Below are positions 11,017 through 22,241 of a stretch of DNA of 64,000 nt, one piece after another. Source of the DNA: Combretum micranthum (taxonomy: Eukaryota; Streptophyta; Magnoliopsida; Myrtales; Combretaceae); the NCBI GenBank assembly GCA_024138025.1, contig JAMXBD010000025.1, forward strand, positions 2,671,501-2,735,500, given 5' to 3'. A program made the position numbers and the translations under genes. Under the pieces are notes generated by a model. The model was not told where the DNA came from. It searched no databases and saw only the letters and a list, made by a program, of their open reading frames with translations. Every line of letters starts with the position of its first letter. Positions within the stretch are counted from its first letter, which is position 1.

Positions 11017-14000
11017 TCATGCTTCTGCTGCTACTGCAGGTATTTCCTCATCGGTACTATCGGCTGAGACGATCTCCTCAGAAGTTTCTCCATCAACAGG
11101 GTCATTCTTCTGTGTCTCAGCTAGGAGCTTCTCTCTAAGTTTAGCCATTAGTTCTTCACAGGCACTCTCATCCGTTGCCAAGAACTGTTTGAATGCCTCT
11201 TTGCCTCTGAAACTCTGACCATTCATGCTATACATTGCTCCTGCCTGTGTAACAAACTTATGCTTCAATGCTAGGCCAAGGACCTCTGAGTTTCGGCATA
11301 TTCCCTTACCAAACTCCAATTCAAACTGGGCAGTTTTAAATGGAGGAGCAAGCTTGTTCTTCACAATTTTCACTTGGATTTGACTTCCTGTAGTCTGTAA
11401 ATGAATTTCCATAAATATCAAGCTCATAGCAAAGCGTGTTATGACAAAACCATTACTTATCCATTATGAAGCACCATAGCAGCAATCAACCAAAAAGTAT
11501 AATCCAATAAACATGGGTCCTGGTGTCACATAACCAATTTGCATGGAATAGTGCAAGATCTAAACTTTCATTTCTTCATTTCTTCAGTCTTAAAAAGTTT
11601 GCTCACATTACAAACATAACAGCATCTACTGATGGGAAAACACCAATCACAGTACACTAACTACAATTATACTTCAGGTGATCATCTCAAGTTGTTGTTT
11701 TCCTTTCAGCCAGTTAATTTTATACATGATAGCTATCGCAATCTAGCATAAAAGCGATGTATAAACTCAGAGCCAGAAAATGGATAAAAGTATAACTCTT
11801 CTCCTTTCTTAATTAACCTTTTTCTGATATTTAGACGCACTGAAGCATAAAACTTAAGGGCATTACCACCGCAAGTAACTTCAGTTGGCCCGCCAAAACT
11901 CCAAATGTGGACAGCTTTGATCTAACCTGATATTCAACAAAACTATTGCATTTAGACAAATCATTTAAGTATGAATCATCAAGTTTGATGAAGTAATTAA
12001 ATTAGTGATGAAAAGAAAATGAGTTAGAGACTGGTTGGCTGTGTCTCTATCCACTTTACCAGGAGCAGGAGCACAGATCAGCACCAAAATCTCAATTCAT
12101 TTTTTTATTTTATGAAGAAGGAATTACAACAAAGTCCTGAATGAAATTATATGAATTATGGAAATTCACATTCACAAGTGTGAACTTTCAAATTTAACTA
12201 GTTGTGAATCAAAATTTAATAATATGCATGGTGAAAACATTTGAGCTAGAAAGTTTACATATGAGCTTAGATAATACAAATGAAACAGCTCAAATAATCA
12301 CATCCAGGGCCTATACCTGATTCAAGAAGATCAATATAGTTTCTGATTGTGACAAAGAATGACTCAATTTGCGAAGTGCTTGGCTCATTAATCTAGCTTG
12401 CATGGCCATGTGAGCATCACCCATCTCACCATCAAGTTCACCTTTGGCACAAGGGCTGCAACCTGCCATTAAAAATTCTAACATTCACATGTATTGATTA
12501 TGGCACACATATTACAAATAGAAAACTACAAGATACTGGTTTACCCACTTGCAGAGAAATTTGGATGACTCGTCAGAAGCATAACTCAAGAAATAGAATG
12601 AAAATATTTAAGTTTGCTGTCTGAAGAGAAGCCAAAAACTCACACTGTCAACTACGACAACATGCACTGAACCACTCTTATCAGAGTATCAACTAGACTG
12701 AGAGCTTGCTCGCCAGAATCTGGTTGTGATAGAAGCAAATTCTCTGTATTCACCCCGATTGCCGCAGCCAGGGCTGGATCCAGAGCATGCTCGGCATCAA
12801 CAAATACACAGTAACCTGCAAGTTATTGGTACAGAATAAAATCTCAATAACAGTTATGCTTGATCAGAGATCAGAAGATACAGTACAAAGACACTCTCAC
12901 ATCAACAAATACACAGTAACCTGCAAGTTATTGGTACAAAATAAAATCTTAACAACAATATATGCTTGATCAGAGATCAGAAGATACAGTACAAAGACAC
13001 TCTCACATGTAATTTTTACAATTTCACAGTTGCAAATATCAGCCAGATGAATGGAAAAAAGCACTCCAAGATAAAAGTATGAATACAAGTCCCACAAAAA
13101 TTGATACTTCATACCTCCTTGTTTCTGAGCTTCAGCAATGACATGTAATGCAAGAGTTGTTTTTCCAGAAGCTTCAGGGCCATAAATCTCCACAACGCGA
13201 CCCTGAAGCATAATTGACATTGAATGTAAGCCCAATTTACCAACAAACTACAATGACAAAACTTAACATGGAAAATAAGGAATTGAAGAATAATCTGACA
13301 CATCATGTATTAATCCTTTGAAGTTGGAAAATACCTTTGGAAAGCCACCAGTCCCAAGAGCTATGTCTAATGCAAAAGATCCTGTGGAGATCACAGGACA
13401 ATGTCTAGAAGCACCAGATCGACCAAGCCACATGATTGAACCTTTCCCAAAGGAAGATGTGATTTGATCCAATGCTTGTTGTAGGGCAAGTTCTCTCTTG
13501 GACAAACTATCTTCACCAGAATCGCTTCCATCAGACCTTGATTTCCTCCTACCTTCAACACCCAAGTCATCAATTGTTATCCCCAAATCAACTAACGATA
13601 ATCACAAACTATGGATTCAGACCATTAAAGTTCATGCCACTTTAATTAAAAATAACAAATCACCACATTGAGACCATCCTATGTTTCTTTGGTAATAATA
13701 ATAAAAAAGGATAAAAAACCACTTCATGTTTCACCTAAACAGCCATTCCAAGCTGAACCCAACCATTACACATCGATTCTACAGGGTTCAAATTTGCAGA
13801 TGCAGCTGGCAAAACCATGGCACACCAATGCCTACTTCACTCATCTTCCATGTTTCATACAATCAATCCTGGAACTTCTTAAACCCTTAATTCTGTCCTT
13901 AACCCTTTTAAAGCAACAATTCAGCCATTTGAACTGGTAGCTTCACGTCAAGATTACTTAATGCTTAAGTGCATTATTACCAAACTTACACTTATCCAAC

Positions 14001-14326
14001 CAAAAAGGAAAAGATAAACAAAATATCAATACCGTACCCACCAAAACCTAGCATTTTTCAATAATTTCAAGAAATACATGTAAGAAAGGCTAAAGAGATA
14101 GAAAAAGGTGAAACTTTAGAAGAGAAGCTGCAAAATTGGGAATAGATGCCAAGAAAACCCTTTTTACTGTCCCGAAACTGCAAGTTTAGATGAAACAGAT
14201 ATTAAGCACCCATAAGAAATAATTTACTTCAACATCGTCATGAAACAACAAGAGCATTAAGAGGTTGACCTCTTGCTCCATGAAATAGCGCTTTAAGCAA
14301 CTTGCTCTTCTTACAAACCTCGCCAT
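11017..14326 (-). CDS. RECA: Organelle-targeted RecA homologue (RECA2/RECA3-type), eight coding exons, three carrying -1 frame breaks
   Basis: This encodes a bacterial-type RecA strand-exchange ATPase that in plants acts in mitochondria and/or plastids in homologous recombination repair and suppresses recombination between short repeats. Coding exons read by eye: 14326-14270 ([15 protein letters not shown]...), 14177-14115, about 13552-13335, 13202-13115, 12815-12644, 12462-12317, 11926-11796, 11394-11017 with the stop. The N-terminus is Arg/Ser-rich like a presequence. Key parts: [20 protein letters not shown], Walker [21 protein letters not shown], Walker B VVVVDSVAAL, then [25 protein letters not shown] and [17 protein letters not shown], and an acidic tail ([14 protein letters not shown]). 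Exons 5, 6 and 7 are each one base short of keeping frame, and the donors of exons 2 and 7 seem to lack one G. The inferred length is about 418 residues, normal for the family. Gene identity is secure; whether this copy is functional, and RECA2 versus RECA3, are not. Confidence 0.93.
12796..13006. repeat. 105-bp tandem duplication spanning the RECA exon 5 acceptor
   Basis: Bases 12796-12900 and 12901-13006 are two adjacent copies differing by a few bases (cagaataaaatctcaat versus caaaataaaatcttaac). Each copy contains, on the minus strand, the acceptor TTGCAG and the first 20 bases of exon 5 (encoding YCVFVD). The copy at 12901-13006 lies upstream in transcription order. After its exon-like stretch it reads GTGAGAG, a plausible donor, so the duplication may have created a cryptic micro-exon in intron 4. 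Confidence 0.9.
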
Positions 14327-14520
14327 AGTACAAAAAGAGGAAAAAAAAAAAAAAACAGTCTTTGGCTTGAAATGGGGTGGGGGTGGGGGGGGAGAGACAG
14401 AGAGAATGTGTTAGGGTTTGAGGTGTGAGCTATGATCGCGCATGAGGAAGGTAGAGGAGAGAAAGGTTTTAGGGTTTTGAAGTTTGGCTTTGGTTTCCCT
14501 CCTTTTCAGAGTTTTTTATG
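14327..14520 (-). promoter_or_regulatory. RECA 5' leader and proximal promoter
   Basis: The minus strand upstream of the ATG at 14326 is pyrimidine-rich: a run of 15 T at about 14340-14354, a C-rich block (14373-14391) and CTCTCTCTGTC. It also carries several copies of AAACCCTAA, the telo-box-like element common in leaders of plant genes for organelle-targeted and housekeeping proteins. The leader assignment is inferred from position and composition; no clear TATA box was seen. Confidence 0.45.
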
Positions 14521-15270
14521 AGTGGAGTGGAACGAGGACGAGACAGTGCAGAGAGGGTATGTTTCGTTGACGAGGCTGTGTCGTGTCTGCAAAACCAGCC
14601 ATTCGGAGATTCGGTTCGCTTTGATTTACTGTCCGCTCAACAAAACCAAACCGGAATCAAAAATTTTGTAATCTTTCTTACAAAAAAAAAAAAAAGTTGG
14701 TTTAGACAATATTATCGAATTAAACTAATTTTAAGACGTGAGTATTAAATTCGGTACCTAAAACTGTAACTTGAGCTCTTGTTTTTTTTTCGACTTGGTA
14801 TTTAAATTTTAAGGTAAACAATTTATTATTTTTACAAATTTTTATATAATATTTGGTTTTATTCGCTAACATGAAAGGAACATTATAATTATTGAAGTTT
14901 CACTACCTTTGCTAACTTCATTTGCTACATAGGCAATATGGAAAAAAATGACATCAAATAAGGAAATAAAATAACAAAAGAAAGTTTGATTAAATATCAA
15001 ATTTTTCACTTCAAATTTTGACAATAAATTTTCATGAAAAGCCTAGACACCAAATTTAACATTTTTCATTTAAAAATTATTTGCTTGCATTTGTAATTTT
15101 AATTAATTTTATCTAATAGAAAAAATCTTGTCGTAATATTTTTTATTATTGGCTTGGGTTCAAAAAATTTGTGACATAGGAAATAAAGGATGTAATATTT
15201 GAATTCATTAATGATAATAAAATAGTGGGAACTTAGGGTTAAGTAGGACGCTTGGAACAAGTTCTTATAA
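14521..15270. other. Intergenic DNA upstream of RECA
   Basis: AT-rich sequence with short A and T runs. The 76-codon plus frame at 14518-14748 overlaps the RECA promoter side and shows no homology I recognise. Nothing else could be supported. Confidence 0.5.
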
Positions 15271-15278
15271 GTTTTAGG

Positions 15279-15475
15279 GCCTGTTTAAATGGTTTGTTTT
15301 TCATTCGTTTTCTATATCAGAATCTATATCATATCTATTTTTATCAATATAATCTGTTTAATCCAAGCACAAATGTCTATTTTTCATCGGTACCTTTTTT
15401 TTTTTTTCAAACAGTTTATTTGAAAATAACAAAAAATGAAGCCCAAATGGTAAAAAAAAGAAAAATCATGAAACA
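15279..15475. mobile_element. Possible hAT-type MITE relic
   Basis: The left part reads GGGCCTGTTTAAATGGTTTG and the right part contains the roughly inverted AAGCCCAAATGG and ATGAAACAAACAGAT. This resembles the GGGCCTGTTTGG ends of plant hAT MITEs. The ends are diverged and no target duplication was found, so this is a weak call. Confidence 0.3.
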
Positions 15476-15479
15476 AACA

Positions 15480-16380
15480 GATAAACTTCTAAAGTAGGAA
15501 TGTGCCTAATATTTATAGTTGAGAGCTTACGCAACACATTATGCATTTGGATTGGGCAAGACTTACCAATCCCTAGATGAATGAGGAGCCATGAATTATA
15601 CATATTTAATTGAAGTTTAAAATTTATAAGTGTGCATTAATAGTGGCACCACATATTTAATGGTGAATTGCTGGGTATATGATTTAAACTCTTGAGATAA
15701 TTTGGTAAATTGAGTGAAACACATATCTACCGATCTTAAAAAAAATTATTTAAATACAAATAAGGTGATTTTAATTACCTAATTAGCAACGCTAAATTGT
15801 AATTATAAGTCAAGATTCATGGTTTAATGCAATAAGCACAGTTCATACATATGATATAATCAAACACATACAGCGCTAAATCACATGTTGAATTGGCAAT
15901 TTATGTGTGGCCTTAATGAATCGCATTTCTTATGAGCAATTCACCTTGAATCGCTTGTTAGATATGAAATTTATGTTTACAAATGAACCATATTTTAAAC
16001 GCGAATCATATGTTAAAGACACAATTTTGCATAAGTATTTGTATATTTAATTTTATGTAAATTATATTTGTGTAATTTTTATCTAGTGTTTTCAATAATC
16101 ATACAATTTCCTATTGGTAAATTGGTATTTGTAAATGTTGATTTGAAGATATAAGTTTGGAATATTGGATTTAATGTTGAATTGAGGTGTAATAAGTGAT
16201 ATGTATGACATAAAAATAGTTTGAATACTCTTGATATGTTAACTTTAGATTATAAAATGTTAGGTTGGGTATAAAGTACTATTTTGGGCATAAATAGGTG
16301 TAATCAGAAATTTTAGGTGTGCAATTGAAGATTTGGAAATTAGAAATGGGTTCTTTAGTAACATGAGTAGCATGATGGCA
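15480..16380. other. Intergenic AT-rich DNA
   Basis: No gene, repeat or element end was recognised. It may be decayed 5' sequence of the copia relic that starts at about 16386. Confidence 0.4.
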
Positions 16381-16385
16381 TAGAA

Positions 16386-16748
16386 ATGATGAGAACGTGT
16401 TTATGTGTTTTCTTTAATGATTTTGTCATTGTCAAGCCAGAGAGAATATGGATAAGTAAAAATGTTTCATATGATAACCAAGTGTTTAGTTGCAGGGCAT
16501 TCATGCATATTCCCAATAATGAAAGAGCAAAACTTAATGCAAACTCAAAACAATGTATTTTCCTGGGTTATGCACACCATGAGTATGGGTATAGATTATG
16601 GGATCTAGTAAAGATGAAGATTATCAGGAGCAGAAATGTGGTCATTTTTGAATACCAAACCATTAAAGACATAATGAAGCTAGAGAAGTCCAAATCCTCA
16701 TGTAAGATTCCAATTAATGTATATATAATGCCCTTGAATGAAAATTGA
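16386..16748 (+). pseudogene. copia integrase C-terminal fragment
   Basis: A 120-codon frame contains KPERIWISKNVSYDNQVFSC, RAFMHIPNNERAKLNANSKQ and CIFLGYAHHEYGYRLWD, then RSRNVVIFEYQTIKDIMKLE. These match the stretch after the integrase core of Tnt1/Hopscotch-like copia polyproteins (W-x-G-K-x-V-S-Y-x-H...F-G-C-x-A-F and C-I-F-I-G-Y...G-Y-R...D). The catalytic core and the reverse transcriptase are missing. It lies about 1.2 kb before a copia polypurine tract and LTR in the same orientation, so it is probably the surviving piece of that element. Confidence 0.85.
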
Positions 16749-16830
16749 AATAATGATGTGGTACAAATGTAAGATTGATGCAATGGCAGAATTAATGCAT
16801 TGTTACTTAGAGAAATGACATAGAATTTAA

Positions 16831-17164
16831 GGTAAAATGCAAAAACATTCCCCAAACTATAGGGCTAACGCGAATTGACACCCTAAACTTTAAAATTATG
16901 GTTTTTTGACTCCTTGAATTATAAACAATTTGTAAATAAGGATTTTTTTTTCTTTTCTATCAAAAAAGTAGAAATCTTAAGTTTTGTACGGATTTATATG
17001 GAAATTTGTACTAATAAGGAAAAGAAAAAAGCCGGCATGTCCTTATTTACAAATTGTTTATAGTTCAGGAGATTAAAAGCTACACTTTCAAAATTCAAGG
17101 AGTCAATCTGCATCACCCCTAAAGTTTAGAGAGTGTTTTTTTGCATTTTTGCATTATAGGGCCC
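16831..17164. mobile_element. Foldback MITE, 334 bp
   Basis: The two arms form an imperfect inverted repeat of about 130 bp. The left arm starts GGTAAAATGCAAAAACATTC and continues CCTAAACTTTAA, TTGACTCCTTGAAT and ACAATTTGTAAATAAGGA. The reverse complement of the right arm gives ATAATGCAAAAATGCAAAAA, then CTAAACTTTAGGGG, TTGACTCCTTGAAT and ACAATTTGTAAATAAGGA. This long foldback, without coding capacity, is typical of a common class of plant MITEs. The target duplication was not resolved. Confidence 0.8.
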
Positions 17165-17451
17165 TATTTCGATGAAAAAAGAGCCAATGAGTAAAACTCA
17201 CCAGCTTTAATTGTGATATACGTTGGTTTTTAAGCAAATTCAATCGTTTAAGAGTTTAAAACCGCTCTTTTGCTATTTTTGGAAATTTTTATTTATGTCA
17301 ACTTTTGTTAGGATGGCCTTTATCTTTTTATGTATTTTTTTCCTATGTATTTATTATGATATTTGCTTTTTTTGGCAAAAGACACGTTTTCATATATATT
17401 CTATGCCCTAAGGTAAGAAAAAGAGTTTTGGATGATTGAATAGAATCTCCT

Positions 17452-17549
17452 AAGCGTATTTTGCTCTTTTTATCATAAATTTCGAATTCTTATATTTCGT
17501 AAGCATATTTTGCTCTTTTTATCACAAATTTCGAATTCCTATATAGGAT
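17452..17549. repeat. 49-bp tandem duplication
   Basis: Two adjacent copies of AAGC(G/A)TATTTTGCTCTTTT continuing TATCA(T/C)AAATTTCGAATTC start at 17452 and 17501. They differ at a few positions. No function is suggested. Confidence 0.85.
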
Positions 17550-17944
17550 TTCGATTTTTTATGCGAATTACCTAGGTATTCTTAGAATCAACATGTACTT
17601 AGAGATCACAAACTGGTATTAATGCTTAAATCAGTGGTTTGCAATAAACACCAATTAAATTGTTGTGTCAAAGATTCAATTGAGTTTATGAGACCCTAAT
17701 CAATAAATTGAGTTGAGAAAGTCTACAAGAGAGAGAAGGCCATCAAAAGAGTCAGAGAAGGGGAGGGTAAGAATGTTATCAAGAGGCTATGTCACATGAA
17801 AAGAATATAGAAATGGGTAGATACCATGAAAAAAGAAATGAAATCCTAGAGTGAGGATCATGCTTATGATTTGGTGGAACTATCGAAGAGAAAGCATTCT
17901 TTGAAGAACAAATAACCAGTGTGGTGGAACCCCCATATGAGTTA

Positions 17945-19050
17945 GAGGGGGAGTTTGTTGGGCTTGGGTTTAACTCATATGTGTTCATTACGAATAAATA
18001 TATATACTCTATTTATATATAAAAGGTAAATTACACTTAAAAGTATCATTGTTTGAGATAAATTCATTTAAAGTATCAATATTTCAAGTGGTTAAAAGAA
18101 AAATTAATGTTTTACAAAGTAAATAAAATGAGGTATCAATGTTTTAAAAAAATCATTAAAGGTCTCAAGATCAATTAGTTTTCAATTAAGTTTCATAAAA
18201 TTATTAATAGCTTATTTAACTCATTTTGCAAAATGTTGATTCCTCTTTTTAAATACTTGAAACATTGACACCTTGAGTGAATTTATTCTTAAACGTTAAT
18301 TCATCTTTTTAATCACTTGAAATGTTGATATATTAAATGAACTTACCCTCTAATGTTGGTATATTTTAATATAATTTACCCTATATACATATTTATTTAT
18401 TTTAAGGAAAAAAGAAATTGAAGGAAAGTAAATATGTGATCGTGAAAAATAGGAAAATCTGTGTGTTGAAAAAATAACTCATGGTGGAAAAGGGTACACC
18501 ATCAAGCAAAAAGGAAAGTGAAAGCTTGTGGCTTGCTTTCCATGAAAACTAAAAGTTACAAAGTACTTTGGTCCTTTCATGATACAATATGTAGTGGTGA
18601 TGTCAAGTTGATGAGAAGGAAATTATCTTACAATATCGGAAGAAAATCAATTTTGGTAGAGAAATTTCGAATCTAGAATTGAATGGCCTATTGAATCCCA
18701 ATTGTGATAAAACTTCTTCTATTGAATTCATAATGTAGTTATTCTATTCCATGTTATCCCTTCTCAAATTGAATGGATGTTTTCATATTTTCATAAATTA
18801 CTTAGTTTTAAGATTTTATTGATATTCATTGTAGTGTTGAAAGATTTGATTATCCTTTAACAAAACCGGTGAGAAAAAACAGTGTAATTCCATTATTTGT
18901 TGACAGTCAAAATTTTGTGCTATGATGGCGAGTTTTTTTCTCCTATAAGGATTTTCCACATTAAATTATAGTTTTCTTTATTATTTTATTAATAATATTT
19001 ATTTATTGATTATTGCTTATAAGTAAAAGGAAAAATATTTTATTGTTGTA
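17945..19050 (+). repeat. Polypurine tract and copia LTR (3' LTR of the relic)
   Basis: A polypurine tract GAGGGGGAGTT (17945-17955) is followed at 17956 by TGTTGGGCTTGGG, the normal junction between copia internal DNA and a 3' LTR. At 18925-18970 the sequence GTTTTTTTCTCCTATAAGG then ATTTTCCACATTAAATT matches the conserved R/U5 stretch of Tnt1-like copia LTRs (TTCTCC..AAGGTTTTCCACGTAAAT). The LTR is interrupted by the MITE at 18025-18382. The right end near 19050 is approximate because no partner LTR was found. Confidence 0.65.
18025..18382. mobile_element. Foldback MITE inserted in the copia LTR, about 358 bp
   Basis: The left arm begins GGTAAATTACACTTAAAAGT and contains AGTATCAATATTTCAAGTGG. 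The reverse complement of the right end begins GGGTAAATTATATTAAAATA and contains TATCAACATTTCAAGTGATT. Further pairs of (T)ATCAA(T/C)(A/G)TTTCAAGTG(G/A)TTAAA occur in both arms, so the foldback extends over most of the element. It has no coding capacity. It splits the LTR at 17956-19050, so it is younger than that LTR. Confidence 0.75.
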
Positions 19051-22000
19051 AAATATTATTTTTCTTAACAAAAAAGATACTTGTGAGAGTCCAAAATTAG
19101 TAAACAACCCATATAGACTAATAGTATAAATATTGAACCCAACAACAACGATAACAATCTTCCATTTTTGCATTTCACGACTTGCAATCGGGTTGATTGA
19201 TGATGTGAAACTTACCTCTTTAAGACATCCAACAACGAAGGAGTTGATAACAACAATACCAATAGACTTGAGATAGCAGTTATAGTAGATGTTTAACTTC
19301 ACGTCCATGTGTTTAACACTAATGAATGGGCTATGGTTTTTGATATGGAAGATAAAGTCACCATGGATGGTCCTTTTTTAAGTGTTAACTTCATGGGATA
19401 AAGAAAAGGAAGATGTCGAATCAATAGTTACATCAGGTACGACGGTGGCATATAAGATCAAGAAGATAAACAAGAGTGTTACACTCCTATAGGGTACCTT
19501 AGTAGTAACGATACACTATGTAACCAACTGAGACCTTCAAAAAGTTATATGAGTACTGTATAACTAATATGTCCCATGGCATGGACAAATATAATAGGAT
19601 CGTGAGGTTGTCAAGATAATAAATTTTGCACACATATAAGATCTTTACAACAACAACTTAGGATCAACTCCTAACAAAACCTTACAAACTTATGAGAAAC
19701 AAACGTAAGGTATCTATACAAAAGAAACTATCTCCACTTTCACTTGAGCCTTGGATTTTCCCTTCGAGATCTCCTATATCCACTCACCATAAATTGGATC
19801 CATTCTAGAGATCTTGAAAGCATATAAAATCAATAGGAGTGTGAGCACACCACAGCTCAGTGAGATGACAAAATCAAACCACACTTCAAATAGATACCAA
19901 ACAAGTTTTAAATACAATCATATGCAATACCACACTCAACTATATGTAATGTACAGTTTAGATGAATGGAATCCAAACCAATAAGGATTTACGCCATCCT
20001 TTAGGGATTGAAAGGACCAATCCAGTAGTCCATGCCCAGGAGAGACCATGAACTAAGGAAGAAGAAGCTTTTCCAAAACTTACTAAATATATATACATAT
20101 TCAACATAATCTCAATTTCACCTTAGGACCATCAAAAACTCCCTAAGTGTTAACACCCTAAAAGTCAACTCTGACCCGGGCGACGCCCTTCCTTGCCTGC
20201 ATAGTTTCTGCAAGGCCGACAACCCTCTGATAACCCCACTCAGACACTCCTGGCATGACAAGGCATTAACGTAGAATCGGAATATCAACATATGATGTGG
20301 GTACGATGTGAATGCAGTACGTTGTCATGCAATGCATGTCAATTTTAGATGAAGGGTCAGATAAAACATGGCTCATATTATTGATGGCTAAGCAATGTTC
20401 AGATGATCATCAACACTCATTGTACCATGGTTGTTAAACTCGTGATTCTACGTAGAATCGCCAATGGGTTGGTAAAATCGTAACATAAATTCAAAACATA
20501 AATACATAAGTTTCTATGACCTATATGAAATAGCTTTTAGATATTGATGAGTTGCTTATATTGCTATTAAAAACTTGAAATAGATAATAGAAATATGAAA
20601 ATTTAGCATACAATTTAATCATATTTAACAATAAACTCGAAGTCATATCATAATATAGATAATCAAGCATAAGTCCTTGTATTAGTGGATAAAACTACTT
20701 TACAAATAGTAGTGCTAATAAAAAGTGCATTGTCAAAGATAAATAGATATTGATTTTCTCTTTGAATACTAGAATTTGGAACATTGAGCTGAGCTCAAAA
20801 GCAATGAAAATGTAAGATAAGGGAAAAATACTAATATTCTGATAATGATTTTCTACTTGATAAATTGCACTCATATATGTTTTATTTTCTAAATAATTTG
20901 AATCAATTTACAAATCTGTTGATTTCTATGAATCAAATTCCAGAGAAGGTAATGATTAAAGAATCCGAGCTGTCCTTCTAAAGCCGGGAATTTCAATTCC
21001 TCCACAATTAACTTTGTTATGTTTTTGTTTCTTTTTTTTTTTTTTCCAATCATTCAATTGATTATAGATGGTAAGGAAAATTTATGATGTACATATCCTC
21101 ATCCACTTTTTACGTATGAATCGGTGCAAAATGTGATCAATGATCGATGGCACCTGGTTAAAAATGCTCTCGCATGTTTTGCAAGAAGCAATGTTGTGTC
21201 GTGTTTTAGAAAATTTATGACAAAGTGCAAGGGTACCTTTTAATTTCTCATTTTAAATGTCGAGTTGAGTTCCATGTGTATTTCTAAGTTCAACATCCGA
21301 TAACAACATTTGACTCATAATTTAATATAAGGAAGGGAAGAAGCGTCATATGGTTCGGCCTCAATACATTAAAGTAAACAAGTGGACAAGGCCCCAGCAA
21401 TGTGGTCTTTTATGGTACCTTCTTTTTACGCTTTGCGTGCACTTCTGATCCCGACAAGGAACTTAAAGCCTGTGACAAGCATCACTAATATTATTATTAC
21501 CTAGAGCGTAGAAATCATCGTCAAAAATAAAATATTAAAGAACACGTTGAAGATAAATAGACAGTGTTATACTTACTTTACTATTTCATAAGACTTTTAC
21601 GCAATGGGCTTGAACTCTTTATCCTTTCTCATTATTTACATGCATTTCAATAATCGAGATTCTAGTATTAACATTATGATGTTTAGCCTATAGTTAAAAT
21701 TTGTGTCTGGTGTTAGTGTGTGATGAAGACGAGAGGGTAATATCAAGACAACTAGCACCAGGAGCCTATCATTATTGCAGATGAATGGTCTAAGCCTTGA
21801 CATCCAGTGTGAATGGAGATTTTGCCATGTCCCTGTTTGCTTCAAGACCTAAAAAAAGGTCTTACTGCACCCTCTGTGCTAAGAAGCTTGTCATGCAACG
21901 CATTATTAAATTTTTCGAATACTATATACATATATTAATATATCAATTTTGGGCTCTTTGTCTTTAGTTTTTCCTTTGTTTTAATTTGTTTTTTCTTTTT

Positions 22001-22241
22001 GGGACGAGCTTTAAGGCGATGGCATATAAATAATCTATTGAGTTAGTTTATTTTCAAGATCATAGATCTCGTTGGTGTATGTATAGAGACAAATTTTATT
22101 GAAACCATATGAACATTTCTTTGTGAACTATGCGAACTCCATGTACAGGATTTGATTCACAGTGATAACTAACATAGTATTAAAAATGGAGGAAATCTAG
22201 AAATGATAGAAATGTACTTTGACTCACGATTCCATCGATTT
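19051..22241. other. Repeat-derived intergenic DNA
   Basis: No gene was recognised. Roughly 19590-20160 read on the minus strand has the layout of a gypsy-type LTR 3' half (CACTGAGCTGTGGTGTGCTC near the centre, as in other LTR relics of this window). It is bordered on the right by GTTAACACCCTAAAAGTC at 20149 and a short GC-rich patch (20160-20250). 20680-21300 and 21450-22240 contain nothing I can name beyond T runs. Confidence 0.35.

Noticed and set aside
10541..14500. RecA as a bacterial contaminant or recent transfer
   Set aside because: It has multiple introns with plant splice sites, an N-terminal presequence and sits among plant transposons; it is the known nuclear organellar RecA.
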